64,000 nt of DNA from an uncultured Odoribacter sp. (GCA_944321145.1 CALUKF010000005.1:36378-100377); one strand, 5' to 3'. Positions 23,351-32,099 are shown, numbered from the stretch's first letter. A program made the numbers and translations. Notes: generated by a model not told the origin, from the letters alone.

Positions 23351-24082
23351 ATGAATGTAGCTGTAATATTGGCGGGAGGCGTTGGCAGCCGTTTGGACAG
23401 CAGCCATCCCAAGCAGTTTTTTAAAGTGGCAGGGCGGACGGTGATTGAGCATACGATTGGCGTGTTTGAGGGGAATGCGGGGATTGACGAGATTGCCGTG
23501 GTGGTGCATCCTGCGTATATGACGACGGTGGAGGAGTTGGTGTTGAAGAACGGGTGGCGGAAGGTGCGGAAGCTCTTGAAGGGGGGCTCGGAGCGGTATT
23601 ATTCGAGCCTGGCGGCGATTGAGGCGTATGATGGGATGGAGGGGGTGAACCTGATTTTCCATGACGCGGTGCGCCCGTTGGTGAGCAACCGGGTGATTGA
23701 CGACACGGTGCGGGCGTTGGAGCGGTGGAAGGCGGTGGACGTGGCGGTGCCGGCGGTGGACACGATTATTTCGACGGAGGGGGAGTGGGTGGACGCGATT
23801 CCGGACAGGAGCAAGCTCCGCCGGGGGCAGACGCCGCAGGGGTTCCGCCTGGAGACGATACGCGAGGCGTACCGGCGGGCGTTGAGAGACCCGGAGTTCC
23901 GTTCGACGGATGACTGCGGGGTGGTGTTGAAGTATTTGCCGGAGGAGCGGATTTATGTGGTGCGGGGGGAGGAGTCGAATATGAAGCTGACATATAAGGA
24001 GGATACGTATTTGTTGGACAAGTTGTTCCAGTTGCGTTCGTTTTCGTTGCAGGGGCAGCGGGAGTCGTTTGAGTTGCTGTAA
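23351..24082 (+). CDS. IspD/TarI-type cytidylyltransferase, probable N-terminal half of a CDP-ribitol synthase
   Basis: 243 residues. IspD/TarI motifs in order: ILAGGVGSRLDSSHPKQFF (CTP-binding loop), FHDAVRPLVSN, GQTPQGFRLETI and SNMKLTYKEDTYLLDKLF. The family joins CTP to methylerythritol phosphate (IspD) or ribitol phosphate (TarI). The ending KLFQLRS and the gene that follows point to the TarI-like half of the bifunctional CDP-ribitol synthases (Bcs1/Acs1 type). The TAA stop at 24080-24082 is in frame with the next gene, with only two codons (Gly, Lys) between it and that gene's first possible start. The upstream frame from 23285 overlaps the promoter and was rejected. Confidence 0.88.
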   Translation: MNVAVILAGGVGSRLDSSHPKQFFKVAGRTVIEHTIGVFEGNAGIDEIAVVVHPAYMTTVEELVLKNGWRKVRKLLKGGSERYYSSLAAIEAYDGMEGVNLIFHDAVRPLVSNRVIDDTVRALERWKAVDVAVPAVDTIISTEGEWVDAIPDRSKLRRGQTPQGFRLETIREAYRRALRDPEFRSTDDCGVVLKYLPEERIYVVRGEESNMKLTYKEDTYLLDKLFQLRSFSLQGQRESFELL

Positions 24083-24088
24083 GGGAAG

Positions 24089-24712
24089 GTGTTGGCAGTG
24101 TTCGGGGGGAGTTATGGCATCGGGGCGGAGGTGGCTGCGCTGGCTCGGGAGCACGGGGCGAGGGTGTATTGTTTTTCGCGTTCGCTGAACGGGGTGGATA
24201 TTGCGGCGGCGGAGGATGTGCGGCGGGCTTTGCGGGAGGTTGCCGAGGCGGAGGGAAGGGTGGACATGGTGGTGAACACGGCGGCGGTGTTGGTGCGGGA
24301 GCCTTTGATGAATATGGGGTATGAGGAGATGGCGCGGATGGTGCAGGTGAATTATATGGGGATGGTGCATGTGGCGGTGGAGAGTTTCCCTTACCTGAAG
24401 GAGTCGCGCGGGAAGTTGTTGTTTTATACGTCGAGCTCTTATACGCGGGGGCGGGCGTTCTACAGCCTGTATTCGTCGACGAAGGCGGCGGTGGTGAATT
24501 TCGTGCAGGCGGTGGCGCAGGAGTGGGAGCCTTGGGGGATACAGGTGAATTGCGTGAATCCGGAGCGGACGAAGACGCCGATGCGGGTGAGGAATTTCGG
24601 GGCGGAGGACGAGCGGACGTTGCTGACGGCACGGGAGGTGGCGGTGGAGTCGCTGAAGACGTTGCTGTCGGATTTTACGGGACAGGTGATTGATGTGAAA
24701 TTGAATAAATGA
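24089..24712 (+). CDS. short-chain dehydrogenase, probable C-terminal half of a CDP-ribitol synthase
   Basis: 207 residues from GTG 24089 (TTG 24092 is possible; no ATG is available). Rossmann motif FGGSYGIG at the very N-terminus, an NTAAV variant of the NNAG motif, the serine in FYTSSSYTRG, and the catalytic YSSTK. It is short for an SDR and lacks the usual few residues before the first strand; those residues (Gly-Lys) are present in frame immediately upstream, right after the TAA of the cytidylyltransferase. In fused enzymes this domain reduces ribulose 5-phosphate to ribitol 5-phosphate. A single in-frame stop separates the halves: split gene, nonsense mutation or sequence error. Confidence 0.82.
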   Translation: MLAVFGGSYGIGAEVAALAREHGARVYCFSRSLNGVDIAAAEDVRRALREVAEAEGRVDMVVNTAAVLVREPLMNMGYEEMARMVQVNYMGMVHVAVESFPYLKESRGKLLFYTSSSYTRGRAFYSLYSSTKAAVVNFVQAVAQEWEPWGIQVNCVNPERTKTPMRVRNFGAEDERTLLTAREVAVESLKTLLSDFTGQVIDVKLNK

Positions 24713-24719
24713 TAGAGTT

Positions 24720-27206
24720 ATGGATTTTGGTTTGTTTTGGAAGAAGGCGCGCCCGCATGTGTTGGCAGTGGCGGCGTTTCTGGCATTGTCGTTGGTTTAT
24801 TTTGCCCCGAAGTTTGAGGGGCTGGAGTTGCGGCAGGGGGATGTGGAGAAGTATTTGAGCATGTCGCAGGAGGCGAGGGAGTATTATGAGAAGGAGGGGG
24901 TGGGCACGTCGTGGACGGGGTCGATGTTCTCGGGGATGCCGACTTATACGATTACGACGCAGGGGGGACCGCGGAATTTGCTGGATTATGTGGAGTGGCC
25001 TTTCAAGAAGTTGGACGGGTCGGATTGCGGGGTGGTGTTTTTCTCGCTGGTGTCGACGTATATTCTGATGCTGGTGCTGGGGGCGAGTGTGCCGGTGGCG
25101 GTGCTGGGGGCGGTGGCGTATTCGTTTTCTTCGTATAGCATTATTATCCTGCAGGCGGGGCATATCACGAAGGCGTGGGCGATGGCATACGTGCCGCTGG
25201 TGTTTGCGGGGTTTGTGTGGGTGATGAGGCGGCGGTGGCTGGCGGGGGGATTGCTGTTCGCGCTGGCTCTGGCATTGCAGGTGAAGAATAACCATCCGCA
25301 GATTACGTATTATCTGGCGTGGTTTTGCGTGATTGTGTATATCGGTTATGCCGTGCAGCGGATCAGGGCGCGGGAGTGGAAGCCGTTGGGGATTTCGCTG
25401 GCGACGTTGGTGGGGGGCATTGTGGTGGCGTTCCTGTGCAATGCGGGGCATTTGTATGCGACGTATGAGCTGTCGCAGGAGAGCATCCGGGGACGCTCGG
25501 AGTTGACGCATGCGGTGGACGGGAAGACGGACAAGTCGAGCGGCTTGGACAAGGATTATGCCTTTGCGTGGAGTTATGGGAAGGGGGAGACGTTCACGCT
25601 GCTGATTCCTGATTTTTACGGCGGTGCTTCAGGCGGCGAGCTGGGGCAGGATTCGCATGTGGCGAACACGTTGCGGCAGCAGGGGTACCAGGTGCCGAAC
25701 CCGTTGCATTCTTATACGTATTGGGGCGACCAGCCTTTTACGTCGGGACCGGTGTATTTCGGGGCGGTGGTGTGTATGCTTTTCGTGTTTGCGCTGTTTC
25801 TCGTGCGGCATCCGCTGAAGTGGTGGCTGGCGGGGGGTGCGGCGTTTTTCGTGTTGTTGAGTTGGGGACGGAATTTTGATGCGTTCAATACGTTCTTGTT
25901 CCATTATTTGCCGATGTACAATAAGTTCCGGACGGTGTCGATGGCGTTGGTGATTCCGCAGTTTGTGTTTGCGGTGATGGCAGTGTGGGGGCTGGTGGAG
26001 TTGTTCCGAGGGAAGCATGAGCGGCGGGAAGTGCTGCGGGCGTTGTATTATGCGGTGGGGATTACGGGGGGCTTGTGCCTGCTGTTTGCGCTGTTTGCGC
26101 CGATGAGTTTCCGTTCGGTGCTGGACGGGCAGTACGGGATGCCGGGGTGGTATATGGACGCGTTGGCGGCAGACCGGGAGGCGTTGCTCAGGTCGGATGC
26201 GTGGCGGTCGCTGTTGTTCATCGTGTTGGGGGGCGGATGCCTGTACCTGTATGTCCGGGCGGACAAGCCTTCGCGTTATTTGCCGTGGATGCTGGCGGCG
26301 CTGGTGCTGATAGATTTGTGGGGCGTGGACAGGCGTTACCTGGGCAAGGCGAATTATGTGAAGCCGGCACTGGTGCAGCAGCAGTTTACGCCTTCGGTGG
26401 CAGACCGGATGATTTTGCAGGACAAGGATATATCGTACCGGGTGTTGTCGCTGGCAGACCCGTTTAATGACAGCAGCCCGTCGTATTTCCACAAGAATAT
26501 CGGAGGGTATAATGCGGCGAAGTTGCGTCGTTACCAGGATTTGATTGAGATGAAGTTGGCTCCGGAGGTAGAGCTTGTGAAGCAGGGGCTGATGCAGGCA
26601 AAGACGGCGGAGGAGGCGGAAGGGGTGTTCCGGGCGACGCCTGCGCTGAATATGCTGAACCTGCGTTACCTGATTATCGACCCGGGGCATGCGCCGGTGC
26701 GTAATCCGTATGCTTTCGGGAATGCGTGGTTTGTGCCGGAGGTGGAGATTGTGGCGGACGCCGATGAGGAGATGGAGCGGCTGCAGACGGCAGACCCGCA
26801 CCGGCTGGCGCTGGTGGACAAGCGTTTCGAGGGGATGCTTGCAGGGGGAACGTGGGGATATGATTCGCTGGCGACGGTGGAGTTGACGAGCTACAAGCCG
26901 GACAGGCTGGAATACCGTTATAAGTCGTCGGTGCCGGGAGTGATTTTGTTCTCGGAGGTGTATTATCCGCACGGCTGGAAGGCTGAAATCGACGGGGAAG
27001 AGGCGGAGCATTTCCGGGCGAACTGGATTTTGCGGGGGATGCAGGTGCCTGCAGGAGAGCATACCATTTCTTTCTACTTCCATCCGGACATGTATCTGGC
27101 AGGCAGGTGGACGACGACGATTTGCTCTGGGCTGTTGATTTTGGCACTCGTGGGAGTGTTGGCGTATGTCGGAAGAAAGGGGCTGAAGAAGGAGCGGATA
27201 GCGTAA
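24720..27206 (+). CDS. YfhO family membrane protein
   Basis: 828 residues. An N-terminal membrane anchor (VLAVAAFLALSLVYFAPKF) is followed by a short outer loop with QGDVEKYLSMSQEAREYY and FSGMPTYTI, about ten further membrane segments up to about residue 530, and a large C-terminal extracytoplasmic part ending in one more membrane helix. YfhO-like proteins are putative glycosyltransferases of the GT-C type that decorate lipoteichoic acid or other envelope polymers in Gram-positives; in Bacteroidota the substrate is unknown. It starts eight bases after the SDR gene, so it may act on the same polymer. The plus strand is strongly G-rich. Confidence 0.88.
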   Translation: MDFGLFWKKARPHVLAVAAFLALSLVYFAPKFEGLELRQGDVEKYLSMSQEAREYYEKEGVGTSWTGSMFSGMPTYTITTQGGPRNLLDYVEWPFKKLDGSDCGVVFFSLVSTYILMLVLGASVPVAVLGAVAYSFSSYSIIILQAGHITKAWAMAYVPLVFAGFVWVMRRRWLAGGLLFALALALQVKNNHPQITYYLAWFCVIVYIGYAVQRIRAREWKPLGISLATLVGGIVVAFLCNAGHLYATYELSQESIRGRSELTHAVDGKTDKSSGLDKDYAFAWSYGKGETFTLLIPDFYGGASGGELGQDSHVANTLRQQGYQVPNPLHSYTYWGDQPFTSGPVYFGAVVCMLFVFALFLVRHPLKWWLAGGAAFFVLLSWGRNFDAFNTFLFHYLPMYNKFRTVSMALVIPQFVFAVMAVWGLVELFRGKHERREVLRALYYAVGITGGLCLLFALFAPMSFRSVLDGQYGMPGWYMDALAADREALLRSDAWRSLLFIVLGGGCLYLYVRADKPSRYLPWMLAALVLIDLWGVDRRYLGKANYVKPALVQQQFTPSVADRMILQDKDISYRVLSLADPFNDSSPSYFHKNIGGYNAAKLRRYQDLIEMKLAPEVELVKQGLMQAKTAEEAEGVFRATPALNMLNLRYLIIDPGHAPVRNPYAFGNAWFVPEVEIVADADEEMERLQTADPHRLALVDKRFEGMLAGGTWGYDSLATVELTSYKPDRLEYRYKSSVPGVILFSEVYYPHGWKAEIDGEEAEHFRANWILRGMQVPAGEHTISFYFHPDMYLAGRWTTTICSGLLILALVGVLAYVGRKGLKKERIA

Positions 27207-27214
27207 AAATATTG

Positions 27215-27222
27215 TATATTTG
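27215..27222 (+). promoter_or_regulatory. -7 box of the DUF721 gene
   Basis: TATATTTG, exact TAnnTTTG, nine bases before the ATG at 27231; the leader would be very short. Confidence 0.5.
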
Positions 27223-27230
27223 CATAGGGA

Positions 27231-27521
27231 ATGAAAGAAGGAAAAACCAAGAGAATCGACGAGCTGATTGGGGCAGCGCTCCGGCAGATGGGGTTGGAGA
27301 AGCCTTTCCTGGAGCAGGAGGTGTGCAGGGTGTGGCAGGAGGTGGTGGGGCAGATGATTGCCTCGCGGACGGCGAGTTTGCGGGTGGCGGACGGGAAGCT
27401 GTTCGTCACGTTCACCTCGGCGGTGGTGAGGAATGAGATTCTCATGGTGAAGGAAGGGCTGATGCGGGCGTTGAACGACCGGGTCGGCAAGCATGTGATA
27501 AGCGATATAATCATAAAATGA
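27231..27521 (+). CDS. DUF721 (DciA-like) protein
   Basis: 96 residues, a compact DUF721 domain: RIDELIGAALRQMGLEKPFL, VCRVWQEVVGQMIASRTASL, LFVTFTSAVVRNEIL. DUF721 covers DciA, which loads the replicative helicase in bacteria lacking DnaC-type loaders; the short Bacteroidota versions keep the core KH-like fold. It overlaps the next gene by four bases (ATGA), so the two are translationally coupled. Confidence 0.85.
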   Translation: MKEGKTKRIDELIGAALRQMGLEKPFLEQEVCRVWQEVVGQMIASRTASLRVADGKLFVTFTSAVVRNEILMVKEGLMRALNDRVGKHVISDIIIK

Positions 27522-29338
27522 CAGGCGTTATGAAGTTGATAGAATCGAGCGACATTTTGAAGGCATCCAGATTAGACCGTTTCGGGCATAATGCAGGCAG
27601 CGACTTGGTAGCCAAGCTGGTGATGTATATCATGCGGCTGAATAAAATCAATAAGCTGTATTCGGACGCGTACGACGATGACCCCGCCGAGTTTTTGGAG
27701 CGGCTGATTGACGAACTGGGAGTCACCATTGAGGTGAATCCGGAGGATTTGGAGAAAATCCCGAAAACGGGGGCTTTCATCACGATATCCAACCACCCTT
27801 TCGGGGGGCTGGACGGGATTATCCTGATTAAGTTGCTGTCGAAGATACGCCCGGACTACAAGGTGATGGCGAATTTCCTGTTGAAGAAGATTGTGCCTAT
27901 CCGGAATTACTTTTTGGGCGTGAATCCTTTCGAGAGCCGCAAGGACATTTCGAGCGCAGGGGGGCTGAAGGAGGCGTTGCGCCATTTGGCAGAGAACAAG
28001 CCGCTGGGGTTGTTCCCGGCGGGGGAGGTGTCTTCGTACCAGCCGGACAGCAATGCGGTGGAGGACAAGGAGTGGAGCATTTCGGTGCTGAAACTGATAC
28101 GCAAGGCACGGGTGCCTGTGGTGCCTATTTACTTCAGGGGCTCGAACAGCCTGTTTTTCCAATTGCTGGGGATGATTCACCCGATGCTCCGGACGATGAA
28201 GTTGCCGTCGGAGCTGCTGAACAAGAAAAACCGGGTGGTGAAGTTGCGCATCGGTTCGCCGATTCCGGTGGAGGTGCAGGACTCTTTTGTGGACTTGGTG
28301 CAGTACGGGAAATTCCTGCGGGCAAAGACTTATCTGCTGGGTTCATCGCTGGAGGTGAAGCGGTTTTTCCAGAAATCTTACCGGGTGGAGAAGAAGGTGC
28401 AGCCCCTGGCGAAGGAGACGCCGGGGGAGGTGCTGGCGAAGGAAGTGGAGCGCATCCGGGAGGAGTACTTGCTTTTCCGGATGAAGAATTATTCTGTTTT
28501 TTGCGCTCCTACGTTGAAAATCCCGAATGTCCTGAACGAAATCGGGCGGTTGCGTGAAGCGACTTTCCGTGCGGTGGGGGAGGGGACGAACCGGAGCATT
28601 GACTTGGACGAGTTCGACCTTTACTATCAGCATCTGTTTATTTGGGACGACGAGGCAGGGCGCATTGTCGGGGCTTACCGTGTGGGGAAAGGTAAGGAAA
28701 TCATTGACCGCTATGGGGTGAAAGGTTTTTATATCCATACTCTTTTCAAGATACGGAAACCGATGTACCCGGTGCTTTACGAGAGCATCGAGTTGGGGCG
28801 TTCTTTTATTGTGGAGGCTTACCAGCGCAAGCCGTTGCCCTTGTTCCTGCTGTGGAAGGGGATTCTCTATTTCTTGATAAAGAACCCGGAGTACCGTTAC
28901 CTGATTGGTCCCGTGACCATCAGCGGGCGTTATACGGAGGTGTCGAAGGAATTGATTATGAAGTTTATCAAACGCAACCATTGGGATGCGGAACTGGCGG
29001 CGTACATCTCGCCCCGCAGCAAATACCAGGTACATCCGAATGCGCGAGGCTTGGATGCGATGGTGGAGGCTTCCGGGGACGACCTCGCGACACTGGACAA
29101 ATTTATCGGGGACATTGAGTCTTCGAATGACAAATTGCCGATTCTGTTGAAGAAGTATATTTCGCTGAATGGGAAAATTATTGGTTTTAATGTCGACCCG
29201 AAGTTTAATATGTGCTTGGACGGTTTGTTGATATTGGATTTGTTTGATGTGCCGATGTCGACCATTGAATCCTTTTCCAAGGAGTTGAACGATGAGACTA
29301 TCCTGAACCGTTTTTCTTCGGAACATCTTGAAATCTAA
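27518..29338 (+). CDS. bifunctional aminolipid acyltransferase (OlsF-like: PlsC-type plus GNAT-type)
   Basis: 606 residues, two enzymes in one chain. Residues about 60-290 are a PlsC-type O-acyltransferase: ISNHPFGGLDGIILIKLL (histidine-aspartate motif) and GLFPAGEVSS. Residues about 320-600 resemble the OlsB/GlsB N-acyltransferase of the GNAT fold (REATFRAVGEGTNRSIDLDEFD, GAYRVGKG, ELGRSFIVEAYQRK). Such fusions make ornithine or glycine lipids, phosphorus-free membrane lipids: the C-domain N-acylates the amino acid with a hydroxy-fatty acid and the N-domain esterifies the hydroxyl. Whether glycine or ornithine is the head group cannot be seen. Start at 27518 by ATGA overlap; MKLIESS at 27530 is the alternative. 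Confidence 0.88.
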   Translation: MTGVMKLIESSDILKASRLDRFGHNAGSDLVAKLVMYIMRLNKINKLYSDAYDDDPAEFLERLIDELGVTIEVNPEDLEKIPKTGAFITISNHPFGGLDGIILIKLLSKIRPDYKVMANFLLKKIVPIRNYFLGVNPFESRKDISSAGGLKEALRHLAENKPLGLFPAGEVSSYQPDSNAVEDKEWSISVLKLIRKARVPVVPIYFRGSNSLFFQLLGMIHPMLRTMKLPSELLNKKNRVVKLRIGSPIPVEVQDSFVDLVQYGKFLRAKTYLLGSSLEVKRFFQKSYRVEKKVQPLAKETPGEVLAKEVERIREEYLLFRMKNYSVFCAPTLKIPNVLNEIGRLREATFRAVGEGTNRSIDLDEFDLYYQHLFIWDDEAGRIVGAYRVGKGKEIIDRYGVKGFYIHTLFKIRKPMYPVLYESIELGRSFIVEAYQRKPLPLFLLWKGILYFLIKNPEYRYLIGPVTISGRYTEVSKELIMKFIKRNHWDAELAAYISPRSKYQVHPNARGLDAMVEASGDDLATLDKFIGDIESSNDKLPILLKKYISLNGKIIGFNVDPKFNMCLDGLLILDLFDVPMSTIESFSKELNDETILNRFSSEHLEI

Positions 29339-29356
29339 ACTGAAACGCGAAGAGGC

Positions 29357-30013
29357 ATGTATGATGTGATTTACATATTCCGGGGGATGCTGATGGGGCT
29401 GATGGTTTCTGTGCCCTTGGGACCGATGGGAGTGCTGATTATCCAGAAGACCTTGCAGAAAGGGGCTTTGGCCGGTTTCGTTTCCGGGCTGGGGGCGGCG
29501 TTTGCCGATTTGTTTTATGCGACCGTGGCGATTTTCGGGCTGGGTTTTGTGGTGAATATTGTCCAGACGCATGAATTGCTGCTGCAACTTATTGGCGGCA
29601 TCGTCTTGGTAGCCATTGGGTTGATTACTTATTTCCGGAACCCGCTCAAGCAAATCCGCAGGCGCAGGCGGGTTTCCAAAAAGGGGCTTTTGGGGGATTT
29701 TGCCACCCTCTTTTTCCTGACGGCATCGAATCCCGTGACGATTGTGGTGTTCATGGCGGTCTTTGCAGGCGCTTCTGTTTTCGGGGATGCCCCTACGTTT
29801 AAAATCGAATTGTTTGTCCTGGTGGGCGTCTTGTTAGGGGGCAGTTTGTGGTGGTATGTCCTTTCTACCCTTATCAATATTTTCCGCAAGAAATTCCGGC
29901 TTCGCGTCCTTATCACCATTAACCGCGTTGCCGGTGTTGTGATTACGGTGTTGGGCGGACTGGTGATTTTGGCGGCTTTCGAGCCTTTCCATTCCCTGCT
30001 GCCTGTGGCTTGA
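29357..30013 (+). CDS. LysE family exporter
   Basis: 218 residues with six hydrophobic segments. The family opening GMLMGLMVSVPLGPMGVLIIQKTLQKG is present, and the second conserved region FFLTASNPVTIVVFMAVFAG. LysE/RhtB proteins export amino acids through the inner membrane. It begins 18 bases after the acyltransferase gene. It converges with the HAD gene, whose stop lies one base away, and no terminator is seen between them. Confidence 0.88.
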   Translation: MYDVIYIFRGMLMGLMVSVPLGPMGVLIIQKTLQKGALAGFVSGLGAAFADLFYATVAIFGLGFVVNIVQTHELLLQLIGGIVLVAIGLITYFRNPLKQIRRRRRVSKKGLLGDFATLFFLTASNPVTIVVFMAVFAGASVFGDAPTFKIELFVLVGVLLGGSLWWYVLSTLINIFRKKFRLRVLITINRVAGVVITVLGGLVILAAFEPFHSLLPVA

Positions 30014-30014
30014 T

Positions 30015-30647
30015 TCAGAGCAGTTCCCCGAAGCTGTGGATGACGGGTGCTTTTCGGCGGAGGCGTTGCTCGTCGTTGTGCCCGCCGGCATACAGGATCC
30101 ACGCAAAGCCCAAGCGGTTTGCCACTTCGGCATCGTGGAGGGTATCGCCTATCATCAGGGTTTCGGAGGGGGCAATGCCGTAATTAGCCAACATGCGGAG
30201 TCCCCGCTCGATTTTGCCGGCAGCGTAGATGTTGTCCGAACCGCAAATGCCTTCAAAGTAAGTGTTTATGCCAAACTCTTGAGTCATGGGTTTGAGTAGT
30301 TCCTCGCGCAGGGCGGAAAGGATGTATTGCCGTTTGCCTGCCTCTTGGAAAGCAGCCAAGGTTTCGCGTACCTCGGGATTCAGGGCTAAATGTCCGGCAA
30401 ACTTGTCGTAAGTTTCTACGAAATCCACCGACAGTTCGTGCATGGATTCCTTTTCCATGTCGAACCCCACTTTGTGGTAGAATTCTTCGACGGGGAAACC
30501 GAATTGGGCTTTGTATTCTTCTAAAGACAGGGGGCATAATCCCCGTCTTGCCAACATATCCGCCAAGGTGCGGACGCCGGTGTCCACATCGTCCAAGAGC
30601 GTCCCGTTCCAGTCCCACACGATGTTTTTGTATTTCTGCTCTATCAT
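30015..30647 (-). CDS. HAD family hydrolase (phosphoglycolate-phosphatase-like)
   Basis: 210 residues with all HAD motifs: VWDWNGTLLDD (motif I, nucleophile Asp), ILSALREELL (motif II Ser), the lysine region KIERGLRML and IGDTLHDAEVAN (motif IV). The helical cap between motifs I and II suits subfamily I enzymes such as phosphoglycolate phosphatase. Substrate unknown. It follows the hotdog thioesterase gene by 13 bases on the same strand, so they are likely co-transcribed. Confidence 0.92.
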   Translation of the reverse strand: MIEQKYKNIVWDWNGTLLDDVDTGVRTLADMLARRGLCPLSLEEYKAQFGFPVEEFYHKVGFDMEKESMHELSVDFVETYDKFAGHLALNPEVRETLAAFQEAGKRQYILSALREELLKPMTQEFGINTYFEGICGSDNIYAAGKIERGLRMLANYGIAPSETLMIGDTLHDAEVANRLGFAWILYAGGHNDEQRLRRKAPVIHSFGELL

Positions 30648-30660
30648 ATTGTATTTCCGT

Positions 30661-31140
30661 TTATTGGTAAAAAGCCTCTGCTCCAGGCCAATTTAATTTC
30701 TGGCGTGCCACCTCTTCCGGATAAATCATATACACGACGTCTGCCTCTGTTGCCAGTTCGTTTTTTTCATTGAACAGTTCTACGTGCGCTGTAACCAGGT
30801 GGCGCGACACGTCCGTTACTTTCGCACGCAGCCAGATTTCTCCTCCGTCTGTGCGCACCGGGCGGCGGTACTTCACGTTCAGTTCGGTGGTCACGCCGGC
30901 TGTCTTTTCGTGCGAAAAGATTGCCCAACTGGCAATTTCGTCAATCAGGGTGGCTTGGATGCCGCCGTGCAGGATGTGGAAAAATCCTTGGAAATTCTCC
31001 GACGGCAGCCAGTGGCAAGTCACATATTCCCCTTCGTCTACGAATTTGCACCTTAGCCCCCAAGGGTTTGTGGGGGAGCAGCCGAAACAATTGTAGCCTT
31101 CCAAATCGGCATAGGCGTTGTGCATTTCTCGTTTTTCCAT
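30661..31140 (-). CDS. PaaI-type hotdog thioesterase
   Basis: 159 residues. The hotdog signature FHILHGGIQATLIDEIASWA holds the HGG motif and the acidic residue on the long helix; TTELNVKYRRPVRTDGGEIW is the following strand pair. An N-terminal CFGCSPTNPWGLRCKF with three cysteines precedes the fold. Such enzymes cleave acyl-CoA thioesters; the substrate is not evident. First gene of a two-gene unit with the HAD hydrolase. Confidence 0.88.
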   Translation of the reverse strand: MEKREMHNAYADLEGYNCFGCSPTNPWGLRCKFVDEGEYVTCHWLPSENFQGFFHILHGGIQATLIDEIASWAIFSHEKTAGVTTELNVKYRRPVRTDGGEIWLRAKVTDVSRHLVTAHVELFNEKNELATEADVVYMIYPEEVARQKLNWPGAEAFYQ

Positions 31141-31154
31141 TTAGTTAGCGGATT

Positions 31155-31203
31155 AAAAAAAGACGGCAAAACAACTCTTTGCGTTAGGTCGTTCCTGCCG
31201 TCT
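31155..31203 (-). terminator. terminator of the greA-HIT transcript
   Basis: On the minus strand AGACGGCA (31203-31196) pairs with TGCCGTCT (31168-31161), followed by a run of seven T. It lies 20 bases after the HIT stop and directly before the thioesterase gene. Confidence 0.85.
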
Positions 31204-31223
31204 CCGATTAATAGACAAACATG

Positions 31224-31619
31224 TTATTCAAGATTTTTCGCAATCAAATCCGCACAAGCCTGCATTTCCTCTGCCGGGAATTGCTTCTTGGGGTTGCAGA
31301 AATTCAAGTCGTCGCCGTTGTGCAACGGCACGAGGTGGATATGGGCGTGCGGGACGTCCAAGCCCAGCACGGCTACGCCCACCCGTTGGCAGGGAATGCA
31401 CTTGCCGATGGCTTTGGCAACTCTCTTGGCAAACACCATCAAGCCTGCCAATTCTTCGTCCGTGAGGTCGAAGATGTAATCCGTTTCCTTTTTCGGTACA
31501 ACCAGCGTATGCCCTTTTTGCAAAGGATTGATGTCCAAAAAAGCATAGTAACGCTCGTCCTCCGCTACCTTGTAGGAAGGAATCTCGCCGTTCACGATTT
31601 TTGAAAAAATAGAAGCCAT
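31224..31619 (-). CDS. HIT family protein
   Basis: 131 residues. The histidine triad HAHIHLVPLH is present, with the N-terminal SIFSKIVNGEIPSYKVAEDE and AFLDINPLQKGHTLVVPK typical of HinT-like hydrolases, which cleave nucleoside phosphoramidates and adenylates. Second gene of the greA-HIT pair, 12 bases after greA, the usual order in Bacteroidota. Confidence 0.95.
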   Translation of the reverse strand: MASIFSKIVNGEIPSYKVAEDERYYAFLDINPLQKGHTLVVPKKETDYIFDLTDEELAGLMVFAKRVAKAIGKCIPCQRVGVAVLGLDVPHAHIHLVPLHNGDDLNFCNPKKQFPAEEMQACADLIAKNLE

Positions 31620-31631
31620 GTCGCTGTGTTA

Positions 31632-32099
31632 TTACAAACTGATGTCCATGATTTCAAACTCCATTTCGCCGGCAGGCACCTTTACCAACACCTTGTCTCC
31701 CCGTTTTTTGCCGACCAATGCCTGGGCGATGGGGGTGTTGATGGCAAGTTTCCCTGCTTTGAAATTTGCTTCGGTCTCAGATACTAAGGTATAAGCCATC
31801 GTGGCGCCGGTTTTGGTGTTTTTGATGGTGACCTTGGTCATCATTTGCACCTTCGACGTGTCGATTTGCGACTCGTCGATGACGCGGCTATTGGCAATGG
31901 TGTCTTTCAACTGTGCGATTTTGGCTTCCAACAATCCTTGGGCATCCTTGGCGGCATCGTATTCTGCATTTTCCGAGATATCCCCTTTCTCAATGGCTTC
32001 GCCTATCGCCTTGGAAATCTTGGGGCGTTCCACATTTTGCAGGCGGTCAAGCTCTTCCTGCAACTTCTTCAAACCCTCTTTTGTTACATAGTTACTCAT
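31632..32099 (-). CDS. greA: transcription elongation factor GreA
   Basis: 155 residues. The N-terminal coiled coil begins YVTKEGLKKLQEELDRLQNVERP and carries the acidic tip ISENAEYDAAKDAQG; the C-terminal FKBP-like domain has KLAINTPIAQALVGKKRGDK. GreA inserts its coiled coil into the RNA polymerase channel and stimulates cleavage of backtracked RNA. Upstream are two stacked hairpins that could block read-through from the rsmD side. Confidence 0.97.
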   Translation of the reverse strand: MSNYVTKEGLKKLQEELDRLQNVERPKISKAIGEAIEKGDISENAEYDAAKDAQGLLEAKIAQLKDTIANSRVIDESQIDTSKVQMMTKVTIKNTKTGATMAYTLVSETEANFKAGKLAINTPIAQALVGKKRGDKVLVKVPAGEMEFEIMDISL

